Assembly (NCBI GenBank): GCA_035764385.1
Contig: DASTZI010000377.1
Location: forward strand, 1-49,761
Direction: 5' to 3'
DNA length: 49,761 nucleotides
Origin: Gp6-AA40 sp035764385
GTDB taxonomy: Bacteria; Acidobacteriota; Vicinamibacteria; Vicinamibacterales; UBA2999
Position 1 is the stretch's first letter. Every line of letters begins with the position of its first letter. The position numbers were made by a program, and so were the translations under genes. The notes beneath the pieces are model-generated. The model did not search any database. It worked only from the letters and a program-made list of their open reading frames with translations, and was not told the DNA's origin. Shown here piece by piece: positions 15,854-25,032 of the stretch.

Positions 15854-18349
15854 CTACGGTGCGAACCAGTAGCTCAGTTTGATCGCAAATGTATTGGTCC
15901 CGGGAGCGCCGAAGGCGCCTCGAAGGTCCCGCCACGGGGAATAGATGCCCTTTCGGGCATCTTCGTCGGAGGTCGCCAGATTCCAGACCGCGAACAGCGT
16001 GCTGCCGCGCAGATACTCCCATCGGAGCACGATGGTGCCGCGGACCGATTTCTTGTTGAAGTCCGGGGTGTCGTCGAGCGTCACGGGCGTAAAGATGAAC
16101 GACTTCGGCTGCGCCAGCCGGCCGATGTTGCTGTAGGCGCCCTCGGCCACGAATGGCTGCAAGTAGGCTTCGAGCGTCATGTCGCGCGTGAACGAGTACG
16201 TCGTCCGCCCGGTGATGCTGATGACGTGGCGGCGCAGACGGCCGAAGACGTACTGATCGTCTTTCTTGTCGCCGTCGCTGTCGAGGTTCTTGATCCACTG
16301 CGCGCTGTCAACCGCCGATGTGTATTCCGTGCTCACGTATCCGATCAGCCGTGTCGAGATCTGGAACCGCACGTCAGGCACTACCGTCCGCGCCCAGCCG
16401 CCGTTGCCGTCGTGCGACGTCTCGAGGCGGATGCCGATGCCGAACTGTTTGCGCGAATCGCTGCCGTAGCCCATCGCAAAGTAGCCGCCGTCCGCGCGCG
16501 CGACTGGTGGACCACCACGCGTTTCGAGGTCGTCGTAGTGGGCGAGATTGTGGTTGCGGTTGACGAAGACGTTCGAGAAGTCGGTGAAGCGCACGTTCGC
16601 GAAGATCCCGATGACGTGCGCGAGGTTCAAGCCTCCAGTGGTCCAGTCGTGACCCGTATAGGTGTTGGTGAAGACCGAGCGGATGACGCCGTGCGGATCG
16701 GGCTGGGACAGAAACAAGTTCGCGTTCACGTTCTGCTTGTTCGTGCGGCTCTGAAGGAACCCCAACTCTGTGTTGTGAAACGTACGATCGAATCGGTCGT
16801 AGTGTACGGCGAAGCCAGCGTACTTGCGGTTGAAGTTCAGGTTCGTCGCCCCGCCGAGACCGTTCTTCTTCACGCCGTCGACTGGCGCCTGCGTCCCTAC
16901 CCAGTGCGCGTTCCAGAACAACCGGTTCTGATCGCGCCGGACGGTCGCGTCGCCTCCGAGCGTCAGTGAGTCGAGGTCTTTCTCGCGTGCGACGCTCGTG
17001 GCAATGAGTCCGATGTTCGACGTGTCACCGAGAATGTTGCGCAGCACGCGACCGACGCTATAGACCGACCGCGGCTCGATGAGCTTGCGTTCGCGGACGA
17101 GCGCCTCGTTCCCGGCGGTGTCGGTGATCTTGTCGTCGACCACTCCGTACTCGCGCGACGTCACCGCCGTCAGCCCGCCGTAGGTCCATTGCGAGTTGCG
17201 TCCCGTCACCTTCGCGGCACCGAGAATCGTCGTGGTGTCGGGCTTCTGCACGAGCGTCTCGTTGTCGGCGAGCGCGAAGTGATTTGGCTGCTGGCCAATC
17301 CGGCGTGAATAGAAATCCGGAAACTGGTTGAAATTCGAGTTGCTCAGCGACTGGCTGTCTTCGACGAAGAACGGCCGCCTCTCCTGAAAGAACGTCTCGA
17401 AGACCGACAGATTCAGGACGGATGGATCCGCCTCCACCTGTCCGAAGTCGGGATTCACGGTGGCGGCAAACGTCGCGGATGACCCGAGGCCAACGCGAAG
17501 ATCGAATCCAGCGTTGCTGGCACCGGATGAAGCCTCGCTGCTTTTGGTCTGCAGCTGTCCTAGCACATACGGGGTGAACTCGAGACGACGCGGCGGCGTC
17601 AGGCGATCGTCGAAGAGCAGGTGGCCGAATCGCGAGACAACACCCTGCGCGCCGCGCGGCTTGGCCACCCACCAGTCCTGCTCGCCGCGCGCGAACACAT
17701 CGCGGCGGATGTTGAAGCCCCACATCGTCTGGTTGCCTGACTGCGAAGGAAAACGCATCTGCGAGAAAGGAATCCTGAATTCGGCGTTCCATCCCTGCCC
17801 CGTCTGCAGTGTCGCGACTTCCCACACGGCCTCGTAGTCGTTATTGGTCTCCGTGTCTGAGACCTGCAGATAGTCGTTCTGCACACCGGAGGCGTTCACT
17901 TCGAACACGTACGCGTTCTGATGGTCGTGCGCCGTGTCGAACGCGATGAACACCCGGTCGCTCGGCGGCGCGCTGCCGCGCCGCCCGAGTCCGTCACGCA
18001 GTTCGGATATGTCGTGCATCGCCATCTGCACGGCAACGTAGAGGTAACGGTCGTCGTATGCCACGCGGACGGTCGTCGACTCGGTCGGCGACATCATGTT
18101 GTCGGGATCTTCCTGCGTCAGATCGGAGAGGACCTGCGAGCGCATCCACGCTTCATCGTCAACACGGCCGTCGACGCGGATGGAAGTCGTCCCCGATGAA
18201 ATGCGAAGGGCGTGAAGTTCCTTCCCGACCTTGTCAGGCGCCGCGGGCTCCGCTTCCCCACTGGATTGCGCGAACAGGCTTCCGACGCAAGCTCCGCCTG
18301 CGAGGAGAATCCATACCAGGGTGGCGGCGGTCCAGGCGGACACGCGCAT
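15854..18349 (-). CDS. CBM9-like plus DUF5916 outer-membrane protein
   Basis: 831 residues. A signal peptide covers about 1-28. A CBM9-like domain (about 48-235) begins with IRVDGRVDDEAW and contains DDRYLYVAVQM. It is followed by a DUF5916 beta-barrel region (about 250-831) with a dense alternating pattern, ending in the typical KLSYWFAP. Such proteins are common in Acidobacteriota and Bacteroidota and are thought to sit in the outer membrane, perhaps binding carbohydrate or peptides; no reaction is established. The 120-base gap downstream holds a CCGCTGCGG/CCGCAGCGG stem that may help end transcription. Confidence 0.85.
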   Translation of the reverse strand: MRVSAWTAATLVWILLAGGACVGSLFAQSSGEAEPAAPDKVGKELHALRISSGTTSIRVDGRVDDEAWMRSQVLSDLTQEDPDNMMSPTESTTVRVAYDDRYLYVAVQMAMHDISELRDGLGRRGSAPPSDRVFIAFDTAHDHQNAYVFEVNASGVQNDYLQVSDTETNNDYEAVWEVATLQTGQGWNAEFRIPFSQMRFPSQSGNQTMWGFNIRRDVFARGEQDWWVAKPRGAQGVVSRFGHLLFDDRLTPPRRLEFTPYVLGQLQTKSSEASSGASNAGFDLRVGLGSSATFAATVNPDFGQVEADPSVLNLSVFETFFQERRPFFVEDSQSLSNSNFNQFPDFYSRRIGQQPNHFALADNETLVQKPDTTTILGAAKVTGRNSQWTYGGLTAVTSREYGVVDDKITDTAGNEALVRERKLIEPRSVYSVGRVLRNILGDTSNIGLIATSVAREKDLDSLTLGGDATVRRDQNRLFWNAHWVGTQAPVDGVKKNGLGGATNLNFNRKYAGFAVHYDRFDRTFHNTELGFLQSRTNKQNVNANLFLSQPDPHGVIRSVFTNTYTGHDWTTGGLNLAHVIGIFANVRFTDFSNVFVNRNHNLAHYDDLETRGGPPVARADGGYFAMGYGSDSRKQFGIGIRLETSHDGNGGWARTVVPDVRFQISTRLIGYVSTEYTSAVDSAQWIKNLDSDGDKKDDQYVFGRLRRHVISITGRTTYSFTRDMTLEAYLQPFVAEGAYSNIGRLAQPKSFIFTPVTLDDTPDFNKKSVRGTIVLRWEYLRGSTLFAVWNLATSDEDARKGIYSPWRDLRGAFGAPGTNTFAIKLSYWFAP

Positions 18350-18421
18350 CCGTGTTGCTGGTGTTAGACGCCGCTTGTAGAAAATTGGCCGACCGCTGCG
18401 GTTTGAGGCAGCGGGTATCAG

Positions 18422-18877
18422 CTATAAGGACAACCGCTCCCGAATCTGAGCGATGTGATGGTGCAGATGGTTCCGGTATCCGATGACGATGGCCTCCAGC
18501 GGTACGGCAGCGTCGCCGCCGATGGTGCAAGGGGCCGAATATTTCGAAGGTGGAATGCGCTCTATCACGTTTGCGAGGTGCAGGTTGAGATGCGTCCAGA
18601 GCGCCACGAGGTGCGCCCAATCCGCATCCTGATAACCCTGTGAACTGACCCACTGATTCTGTTCGTAACCCGGAAACGTCAACGCCTCGGCCTGCTGAGC
18701 GCGAACGAAACGCTGGTGGTTGTTCGCCGCCGAGTCGATCAGATGACCAAGCACTTCCTTCGGCGACCAGCTTCCGGCAGGACGACGAGCAGCGACATCG
18801 CTGCCTGCCACGAGCAACTCTTTGGAGAAGCTCGCGGCCATCGTCCGCAGCTCCGACGAAACGTCGGCGACGGTCAC
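18422..18877 (-). CDS. DinB-family protein
   Basis: 151 residues if begun at GTG 18877, which overlaps the stop of the upstream cytochrome gene as GTGA. This start is chosen because the frame further upstream is only a shadow of the cytochrome gene. The DinB four-helix fold is indicated by SWSPKEVLGHLIDSAANNH near the N-terminus and a C-terminal HHHIAQIRERL, giving the family's candidate metal-binding histidines. DinB-like proteins include thiol-dependent transferases and uncharacterised stress proteins. Coupling to a cytochrome c gene is unusual and gives no clear functional lead. Confidence 0.85.
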   Translation of the reverse strand: MTVADVSSELRTMAASFSKELLVAGSDVAARRPAGSWSPKEVLGHLIDSAANNHQRFVRAQQAEALTFPGYEQNQWVSSQGYQDADWAHLVALWTHLNLHLANVIERIPPSKYSAPCTIGGDAAVPLEAIVIGYRNHLHHHIAQIRERLSL

Positions 18878-19911
18878 TGCGGTGGCAACGAGGTGACGTA
18901 TGCGGCGAGCGCCATCATGTCGTCCTCGTTGAGCTTGGCGACGACGTCTTTCATCAGCGGCGCCCAGGTGCCGCGCCGCGTGCCGACCTGCATGTCGTAC
19001 ATCTGGCGCGCGAGGTAGCTCGCCTGCCGTCCGGCGATTGCGGGCACCGGGTCGAGACCGCGCAGACCGGGTCCGTGGCAGATATCGCACCGAACGGTCT
19101 TGCCGTTGCCGCCGGTCGTGGCGAGCATCTCGCCTTTCTTCAACGTACCTGGCGGTACGTATGCGGTAAACGGCGAGCGTGGGTTGCGAAGGTTCTGCGC
19201 ATCGTCGGGATCGTCAGGCATCTCGATGAGCCGGTTGGTGAGCGCGACCTTTTCGCTGCCCGCAGCGGGCAGGAAGAGGTTGTTCGCATTCGGTGCGAAC
19301 TTCGGAATCATGCTGGTTTCGACGACTTTGTTCTTCGGGATGTACTTGACCGCAGCGAAGTACTCCGCAGCCTGTTTCCATTCTTCCGGCGTCATCGCCG
19401 CCGCCATCAGCGGCATCTCCCACGCGTTCGCTTTGTTCTTATCGCTCGTATGGCGCAAACCGTTCTTGAAGTCCGCCATCTGGTTCATGAAGTACTGAAC
19501 GGACGTACCTGATACCGGGGCATTCTCCGGCTTGCCGGTGCCGTTCGGGAAATGGCAGAGCGCGCACGCACGAATGCCGCGACGCTGATCACCGTGAGCC
19601 ACGATCTCCGGCATCTTCGGATGGTCAGCGGGATACCAGTCGACAGGACCGTAGTCGTTTGCGATTTCGGTGACGGTCCACGCTCCGGTACCTCCAGGCA
19701 GCATGCGCTTGCGGCCGTCGTCAGCCGGTGTGCCGCCACGCGCGCAATCGACAGGGCGCTGCACGGTGCACTTCTTCGAATAGTCCGACTCCGCAGGTGG
19801 CGGATCGACGTATCCGTACGCCCATAAGGGCATCCCCGCCGCACGAAGCAGCACCGCTCCAGCGGTTGCGAGGACGAATCCAAAGGCGAGCGCGCCAATG
19901 ACGTTCTTCAT
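18874..19911 (-). CDS. Diheme cytochrome c, membrane-anchored or periplasmic
   Basis: 345 residues from ATG 19911, where an uncleaved or cleaved signal (about 1-26) begins. Two heme c attachment motifs are visible, CALCH (116-120) and CDICH (275-279). Methionines such as those in the MPLMAAAM segment and near 320 could be axial ligands. The C-terminal domain (about 255-345) is a class I cytochrome c type. The protein probably carries electrons in the periplasm; its partner oxidase is not in this window. It diverges from the large membrane protein at 19928 with only 16 bases between starts. Confidence 0.87.
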   Translation of the reverse strand: MKNVIGALAFGFVLATAGAVLLRAAGMPLWAYGYVDPPPAESDYSKKCTVQRPVDCARGGTPADDGRKRMLPGGTGAWTVTEIANDYGPVDWYPADHPKMPEIVAHGDQRRGIRACALCHFPNGTGKPENAPVSGTSVQYFMNQMADFKNGLRHTSDKNKANAWEMPLMAAAMTPEEWKQAAEYFAAVKYIPKNKVVETSMIPKFAPNANNLFLPAAGSEKVALTNRLIEMPDDPDDAQNLRNPRSPFTAYVPPGTLKKGEMLATTGGNGKTVRCDICHGPGLRGLDPVPAIAGRQASYLARQMYDMQVGTRRGTWAPLMKDVVAKLNEDDMMALAAYVTSLPPQ

Positions 19912-19927
19912 AGCGCCATACCATAGC

Positions 19928-22900
19928 ATGTTGCCCGTGCGCTCTCGTGTGTTCATCACTTTGTACCTGGTGTCCGGCGCCGCGGCCCTGCTGTACGAGG
20001 TCGCCTGGCTACGGCTCCTGACCATGACGATGGGGCACACGACTGGTGCGGTAGGCGCCGTACTGGCGGCGTTCATGGGTGGGCTCGCGATGGGTGCCTG
20101 GATCGCGGGCCGCTTTACCGACGGATTGGAGCGGCTGCGTGCGCTGCGAGTTTATGCCGCGCTCGAGGGCGTCATCGCGCTGTGCGCACTCGCGATGCCA
20201 TTTGCGATCGGTGCCATGCGTCCGTTGCTCGCATGGGCTTATGCCGACGGCGCTGGCGGCGCGCTGTTCGACGTGACGCGGCTTGCCGCATCGATCGCGC
20301 TCATCGCGCTGCCGGGCGCCGCGATGGGAGCGAGTTTTCCGGTTGGAGCGTGTGTTGTGTCCGCGGTCGGTGCGAAAGGTGCGAGGGGTGCAAAGGGTGC
20401 GAGCGGTGCAACAGGTGCGAACGGTGCGCGTGAGGTCGCGGAGCTGTACGCCGCAAACACAGTCGGCGCGGCGATTGGTGCGGGGCTCACGGGATTCGTA
20501 CTGCTGCCTTCTCTTGGCTTGTTCGGCACGACATTCTTCGGAGTCGTCTTGAACCTTGTTGCCGCAGCCGGTGCTCTCGTCCTGAGCCGAACCCAGGAAC
20601 CCAAGAACCTCAAAGAACCCACAGAACCCACTACAGAACCCACTGAACGGGACCCCCTGAACCTAATGAACCCTATGAACCCAATGAACCCACGGATCAT
20701 CGGCGTAATCGCCGCATCCGGGTTCGTCGCCCTCGTCTACGAAGTCGTCTGGACGCGGGTGCTTGCCATGACGCTCGGGCCAACGACGTACGCCTTCAGC
20801 GCGATGCTCGTCGCGTTCATTGCCGGACTGGCAATCGGGGCCGCCATCGCCAGCGCGATGCTGCCACGCGCGCGCCGCCAGGCGATGTGGCTCGGGCTAT
20901 CGATCATCATGGCGGCAGCCGCTGCGCTCGCTGCGGGCATGGCTGCCGACCGGTTGCCGATCGTCATCGCGCGCACCGCCGGGCGGACCGATGCCAGCTT
21001 CATGTCCGTGTTCGCGCTCGACGTGGTCCTCGCGGTTGCGATCCAGTTGCCGATGACGATCGCGCTCGGTGCAGCGCTGCCGTTCGCGATTGCCGCCGCA
21101 TCAGCGTCCAGAGACACCGCGCCGCGCACAGCAGCGGTGATCTACGCATCCAACACGGCCGGCGCGATCGCCGGCGCGCTTGCGGGGAGCTTCATCCTGA
21201 TCCCGCGGCTCGGCCTGCAACATTCGCTGCAGCTCGCGTCCGGAATTGCCGTGGTTGCGGGCCTCGCTGCCTGCCTCGCTCAACCGGAGGACGCGGCGCG
21301 GCTGACACGGCGCGGCCAGCGGTCCCGGTTTGCGATCGGCGCCGCGGCGATCGCCGTGTTCGTGCTCGCGGCGCTGATGCCCGCCTGGAATCATGGGCGA
21401 CTGGCCAATGGTGCATATCGTCTGGCGCCGGCCCTGGCCGCGGGCGATATTGAAACGGCTCTCGAGGCCGGCGACCTTTTGTACTACCGTGAAGGAGCGG
21501 CTGGGACGGTCTCGGTGCGACGGCTGCTTGGCGTGACGTCGCTCGCGATCGACGGCAAAGTGGACGCTTCCAACGGCGCCGACATGCTGACGCAGAAGCT
21601 GCTGGCGCATCTGCCGCTCCTGCTGCACGACAATCCGCGATCCGTCTACATCATTGGCCTCGGCAGCGGCGTCACGCTCGGCGCGGCGCTGCGTCACCCG
21701 ATCGATCGCGCGGACGTGTCGGAGATCTCACCGGAAGTCGTCTCCGCATCGGCCCATTTCTCCACAGAGAATCGTGACGCGCTCAGCGACGGGCGCGTCA
21801 GGCTCATTGTGGGCGACGGACGATCGCATCTGCTGCTGTCCGACGATCGCTACGACGTGATCGTCTCCGAACCGTCGAATCCATGGATGGCGGGCGTCTC
21901 GACGCTCTTCACACGTGAGTTCTTTCAAGCGGCTCGTGCACATCTTCAGCCTGGTGGCATCCTCTGCCAATGGGCGCACACCTATAACATCAACGATGCG
22001 GACCTGCGATCGATCGTCGATACCTTTCTGTCGACGTTTCCGGACGGAAGCGCCTGGCTGGTCGGCGCGTCAGACCTTCTGCTCATTGGGTCGACGTCGC
22101 CGATACGTGCGCTCGAGTCCGGTATCGGCGCCGCTTGGAACCGGCCGGGCGTTGCCGATGATCTGGCGCAGGTCGCAGTCTCGGACGCATTCGGCGTCCT
22201 GACGTTGTTCATCGCACGCGGCCGGGATCTCCAAAGCTACGCCGCCGGCGCACGGGTGCAGACAGACGATCGGCTGGCGCTCGAATATTCCGCGCCGCGC
22301 GCTATTTACGGTCGATATCAGAGCAGCAACATCGATCGGTTGCGCGCGACGGGCGCGGACGCCGCAGCGCCGGCCGCGATCGCCCGTGTACGCGCATTCG
22401 CAGACGCGGCCAGCTGGCGTAACCGTGCCGCGATGGAAATCAAAGCCGATGCGCCGGAACTCGCGTTCCAGGATTACCGCGAAGCACTGACGATCGCGCC
22501 GCAAGACCTCGACGCGCTTGAACGTTATGTCGGCGCCGCTGCCGCCAGCGGGCAACTCGATGCGGCGGAGCAGTACCTGCGCAGCCGAATCGCGATGACC
22601 GACACCGCCGCGCTCAACGTGGAATTGTCGCGGGTGCTGGCGGCACGTGGCGATCTCGACGGTGCCGCCGCGGCGGCGCAGCATGGCGCGGCGCTCGATC
22701 CCTCGAGTGAACGAGCGCTCGATCAGCTCGTCACGGTTCTCGCTGACAATCGCAACGACGCCGCGATCGAACAGCTGGTCACGCTGCTCGTTCGGACCGG
22801 TGCCACACGGCCTGTCACGCTGTACGCGCAGATGCGCCTCGCGCACATGCGCGGACGGTTCGCGCAGACCAGGGCATTTGGTGAACGACTGACGTCGACG

Positions 22901-23212
22901 GAGACGTCCGAGGAGAATGGAGCGCGCAACGCGAACCTGCTCGGACTCGCCTACGACGGACTCGGCGATCACGATCGCGCGCGACAGATGTTCGAAGCGT
23001 CGCTGCGGACGGCGCCGCGGGCGCCAGCCGTGTTGATGAATCTGGGGTTCACGGAACTCAAGGCTGGCCGGCCGGACGCCGCGGAGAAGCGTTTCTCGGA
23101 AGCGCTGTTCCTGTCGCCGACGCTCGCGCCGGCGCTCGACGGGCTCGCGCAGGCGCTGGACCGTCAAGGGAAAACGTCGCGCGCGTCAGCGGTCCGCGCG
23201 ATCAGACGTTGA
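19928..23212 (+). CDS. Membrane protein with spermidine synthase-like SAM domain and TPR tail
   Basis: 1,094 residues from ATG 19928. The N-terminal half has two sets of hydrophobic segments like a duplicated membrane unit (the FMGGLAMGAW and LYAANTVGAAIGAG pattern repeats as FIAGLAIGAA and IYASNTAGAIAGAL). A SAM-binding Rossmann domain follows at about 555-760 (IIGLGSGVTLG, RLIVGDGRSHL, VIVSEPSNPWMAG). TPR helices run from about 820 to the end. The aminopropyltransferase catalytic Asp is not seen in the VSEPSNPW motif, so true spermidine synthesis is doubtful. Two repeat arrays are translated in frame between and after the first membrane set (residues about 148-168 and 221-256). A paralogue without TPRs lies at 34776. 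Confidence 0.85.
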   Translation: MLPVRSRVFITLYLVSGAAALLYEVAWLRLLTMTMGHTTGAVGAVLAAFMGGLAMGAWIAGRFTDGLERLRALRVYAALEGVIALCALAMPFAIGAMRPLLAWAYADGAGGALFDVTRLAASIALIALPGAAMGASFPVGACVVSAVGAKGARGAKGASGATGANGAREVAELYAANTVGAAIGAGLTGFVLLPSLGLFGTTFFGVVLNLVAAAGALVLSRTQEPKNLKEPTEPTTEPTERDPLNLMNPMNPMNPRIIGVIAASGFVALVYEVVWTRVLAMTLGPTTYAFSAMLVAFIAGLAIGAAIASAMLPRARRQAMWLGLSIIMAAAAALAAGMAADRLPIVIARTAGRTDASFMSVFALDVVLAVAIQLPMTIALGAALPFAIAAASASRDTAPRTAAVIYASNTAGAIAGALAGSFILIPRLGLQHSLQLASGIAVVAGLAACLAQPEDAARLTRRGQRSRFAIGAAAIAVFVLAALMPAWNHGRLANGAYRLAPALAAGDIETALEAGDLLYYREGAAGTVSVRRLLGVTSLAIDGKVDASNGADMLTQKLLAHLPLLLHDNPRSVYIIGLGSGVTLGAALRHPIDRADVSEISPEVVSASAHFSTENRDALSDGRVRLIVGDGRSHLLLSDDRYDVIVSEPSNPWMAGVSTLFTREFFQAARAHLQPGGILCQWAHTYNINDADLRSIVDTFLSTFPDGSAWLVGASDLLLIGSTSPIRALESGIGAAWNRPGVADDLAQVAVSDAFGVLTLFIARGRDLQSYAAGARVQTDDRLALEYSAPRAIYGRYQSSNIDRLRATGADAAAPAAIARVRAFADAASWRNRAAMEIKADAPELAFQDYREALTIAPQDLDALERYVGAAAASGQLDAAEQYLRSRIAMTDTAALNVELSRVLAARGDLDGAAAAAQHGAALDPSSERALDQLVTVLADNRNDAAIEQLVTLLVRTGATRPVTLYAQMRLAHMRGRFAQTRAFGERLTSTETSEENGARNANLLGLAYDGLGDHDRARQMFEASLRTAPRAPAVLMNLGFTELKAGRPDAAEKRFSEALFLSPTLAPALDGLAQALDRQGKTSRASAVRAIRR
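20369..20431. repeat. GGTGCRANN nonamer array inside the 1,094-residue protein gene
   Basis: Seven 9-base units (GGTGCGAAA, GGTGCGAGG, GGTGCAAAG, GGTGCGAGC, GGTGCAACA, GGTGCGAAC, GGTGCGCGT) encode a collagen-like Gly-Ala-X stretch of seven triplets in a loop between membrane segments. The unit matches the intergenic arrays at 4485 and 39261. Confidence 0.85.
20588..20694. repeat. GAACCCNNN nonamer array inside the same gene
   Basis: About eleven units based on GAACCC (GAACCCAGG, GAACCTCAAA, GAACCCACA, GAACCCACT, GAACCCTAT, GAACCCAAT) encode a Pro/Glu/Thr-rich then MNP-repeat linker between the two membrane halves. Confidence 0.8.
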
Positions 23213-23232
23213 GGGCCGGCTGAAGCCGGCCC
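23213..23232. repeat. Palindrome GGGCCGGCT-GA-AGCCGGCCC
   Basis: A perfect 9-base-arm palindrome starts at the base after the TGA stop of the preceding gene and sits between two convergent genes. It could act as a bidirectional transcript end, but no T-run follows. Confidence 0.6.
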
Positions 23233-23239
23233 CTGCGAC

Positions 23240-24208
23240 CTACCTCTTGGGCGCCACCGAGGGCAGGTACCACTTGAAGCCCAGCTCCTCGATTTCCTTT
23301 TCGTGTTCTCCGTTGCCCTCGTGGCAGGCGTGCTCCCACGATTCCGCGTCATAAGGATCACGCACGGCATTTGCGCCGCCACGACCTCCGGCGCCCTGGC
23401 GTCGCTGCGGCGCGTTGAGCGTGAATGGGCGCGTAAACGTTTCAGGATCGTCAACGGTCGCCTGATAGTCGAGCGCATTCGGGGCGACGAGGCGGATGCG
23501 CTCTGTGACCTTCGCATTCGGCCCGATGAAGTTGCCCGCGCTGTCGAGCCACATCTTGCCATTCAGATTCGTCGTCTCGACGACGAGCGTATCGCCCTCG
23601 AAGTGCCCGCGTGCACTCCCCATCCACATTCGCACCGCACTTGACGGACGCGCGGCGCTATCGAGCGGGATGATGCGGTAGATGTGTCCCCAATTGAGCA
23701 TCATCAACACCGCGTCTTTGGTCTGCACGAGCTCGTATCCGCGCTGCGAGTAGCGCGGCACGCTTTTCATACAAAACGCCTGCGGATCGTAATAGAGGCG
23801 TTTACTGGGATCTTTCGACCACACTTCCCGACCCAACCCTTCGCGGTGTGCCGTCCGCTCGGCCAGCGCCCACGGCTGATACGGCAGCTTGCCATCTAAT
23901 GGATCCGAAACCCAGCTTTCCCACGGGGGCGTCGTCACGTCCAGAAATATCGGTATTTCCTCGATGTCGTCACCGCTCCAGGTGCCGCCCCAACGCCCCT
24001 GCAGATCCGGCTGACCGTCCGGTGTGCGCGGTGGCGTGAACGGAGGCAACTTGCCGCGTTCCGCGATCCACGCCTTCGCCCCAGGCCCCCGCTTACCTTC
24101 GGGCCAGTCCTTCGGGTTGAAGATGGCCTGCGCCGTTGCCAGCGCGGGCAGCAGCAGGACGAGCGCCAGGGCGCACACGTGGGCTCGAAGCGTCATGCTC
24201 GGTCTCAT
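23240..24208 (-). CDS. Secreted protein of an Acidobacteria paralogous family (copy B)
   Basis: 322 residues from ATG 24208, which overlaps the upstream stop as ATGA; ATG 24196 is an alternative. A signal peptide ends near residue 27. The mature protein has PPRTPDGQPDLQGRW near the start, GHFEGDTLVVETTNLNGKMW in the middle and DYQATVDDPETFTRPFTLN toward the end. The same order of motifs occurs in its neighbour at 24205. I know such proteins only as abundant, uncharacterised secreted paralogues. A Gly/Arg-rich insertion lies near residue 275. No catalytic residues can be pointed to. Confidence 0.78.
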   Translation of the reverse strand: MRPSMTLRAHVCALALVLLLPALATAQAIFNPKDWPEGKRGPGAKAWIAERGKLPPFTPPRTPDGQPDLQGRWGGTWSGDDIEEIPIFLDVTTPPWESWVSDPLDGKLPYQPWALAERTAHREGLGREVWSKDPSKRLYYDPQAFCMKSVPRYSQRGYELVQTKDAVLMMLNWGHIYRIIPLDSAARPSSAVRMWMGSARGHFEGDTLVVETTNLNGKMWLDSAGNFIGPNAKVTERIRLVAPNALDYQATVDDPETFTRPFTLNAPQRRQGAGGRGGANAVRDPYDAESWEHACHEGNGEHEKEIEELGFKWYLPSVAPKR

Positions 24209-25002
24209 TTCTTCGTGAACTCGTTCTCGAGCTGATAGGCGTAACACTCGTACTCGAGCAGCTCGACATGCGGATCGATTCGCCGGTAGAGAATCGCACT
24301 GAGGGTCCACGGGCGCGAGAAGACTTTCGGATCCTCGATGGTCACCTCATATCGAAGGTGGTACGGGCTAATCGGCGTGTAGCGCTCGACCACGTGCAGC
24401 GCATCGCTGTGGTAGTTGCCCGCGCGATCGAACCAGGTCTCTTCGCCGAAATCGACGACGTCGACGACCAGCGTGTTGCCCTCCCAGCGTCCACGCGAAT
24501 CGCCCATCCACCAGTCGATGTGTCCTGCCGGATGTGGATTGCCGTTCATGTAAATCTGGCGAATCGTGTGGTTGTACTCGTACAGCATGTTGACCTTGTC
24601 CGCCTGCTGCACGATCTGAAAGGGGAAGGGCATGAACGTGATGCGTGGCACACCCGAGAGGTAGCACTTCGACTCAGGATCGCGCGTCGCGCGGTTCGCC
24701 TCGTTCTCTTTCTTCTTCGCAAGCGCTTCGGGCTTGTACGGAATCTCGTTGTCGACGACAACCCCTCGGCCGGCCGGAACACCGAGACTCGCACCGTGAT
24801 CCTGCAGGTCCCAGGCCGCGGTGTTCAGCACCTGCCAGATGCCTGAAATGTCCGGTTGCCCATTCGCCAGCTTCGGCGGCGTATACGGTGGCATGTTCGC
24901 GGGCGCCTGTGCGTACGCCACCATCGGCACGAAGGCGCTTGTCACCACGACGATCGCGAAGAGCGCGAAGCGAAAAACGCGAACGGAGTCAGCGTGGTTC
25001 AT
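24205..25002 (-). CDS. Secreted protein of an Acidobacteria paralogous family (copy A)
   Basis: 265 residues from ATG 25002, with a signal peptide to about residue 32 (MVAYAQ). It shares with copy B the motifs LANGQPDISGIW, GRWEGNTLVVDVVDFGEETW and RYEVTIEDPKVFSRPW. The pair is coupled (4-base ATGA overlap), which implies joint expression and possibly a heteromer. The conserved Trp- and Asp-rich beta pattern suggests a lipocalin-like or small-ligand binding fold, but this is a guess. It diverges from the dehydrogenase gene with 30 bases between starts. Confidence 0.78.
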   Translation of the reverse strand: MNHADSVRVFRFALFAIVVVTSAFVPMVAYAQAPANMPPYTPPKLANGQPDISGIWQVLNTAAWDLQDHGASLGVPAGRGVVVDNEIPYKPEALAKKKENEANRATRDPESKCYLSGVPRITFMPFPFQIVQQADKVNMLYEYNHTIRQIYMNGNPHPAGHIDWWMGDSRGRWEGNTLVVDVVDFGEETWFDRAGNYHSDALHVVERYTPISPYHLRYEVTIEDPKVFSRPWTLSAILYRRIDPHVELLEYECYAYQLENEFTKK

Positions 25003-25032
25003 GGCCGGATAGCTTGAAATAGAATCCTTTGA

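Noticed and set aside
14411..16969. An 852-codon plus-strand open frame
   Set aside because: It lies antisense to the NHL and DUF5916 genes, which have clear signal peptides and domains. The long frame is a product of high GC and codon bias, and its translation is low-complexity Arg/Val-rich without domains.
20369..20431. True collagen-like domain
   Set aside because: Only seven Gly-Ala-X triplets, and the same nucleotide unit occurs in non-coding spacers, so the protein pattern follows from a DNA repeat and not from selection for a collagen helix.
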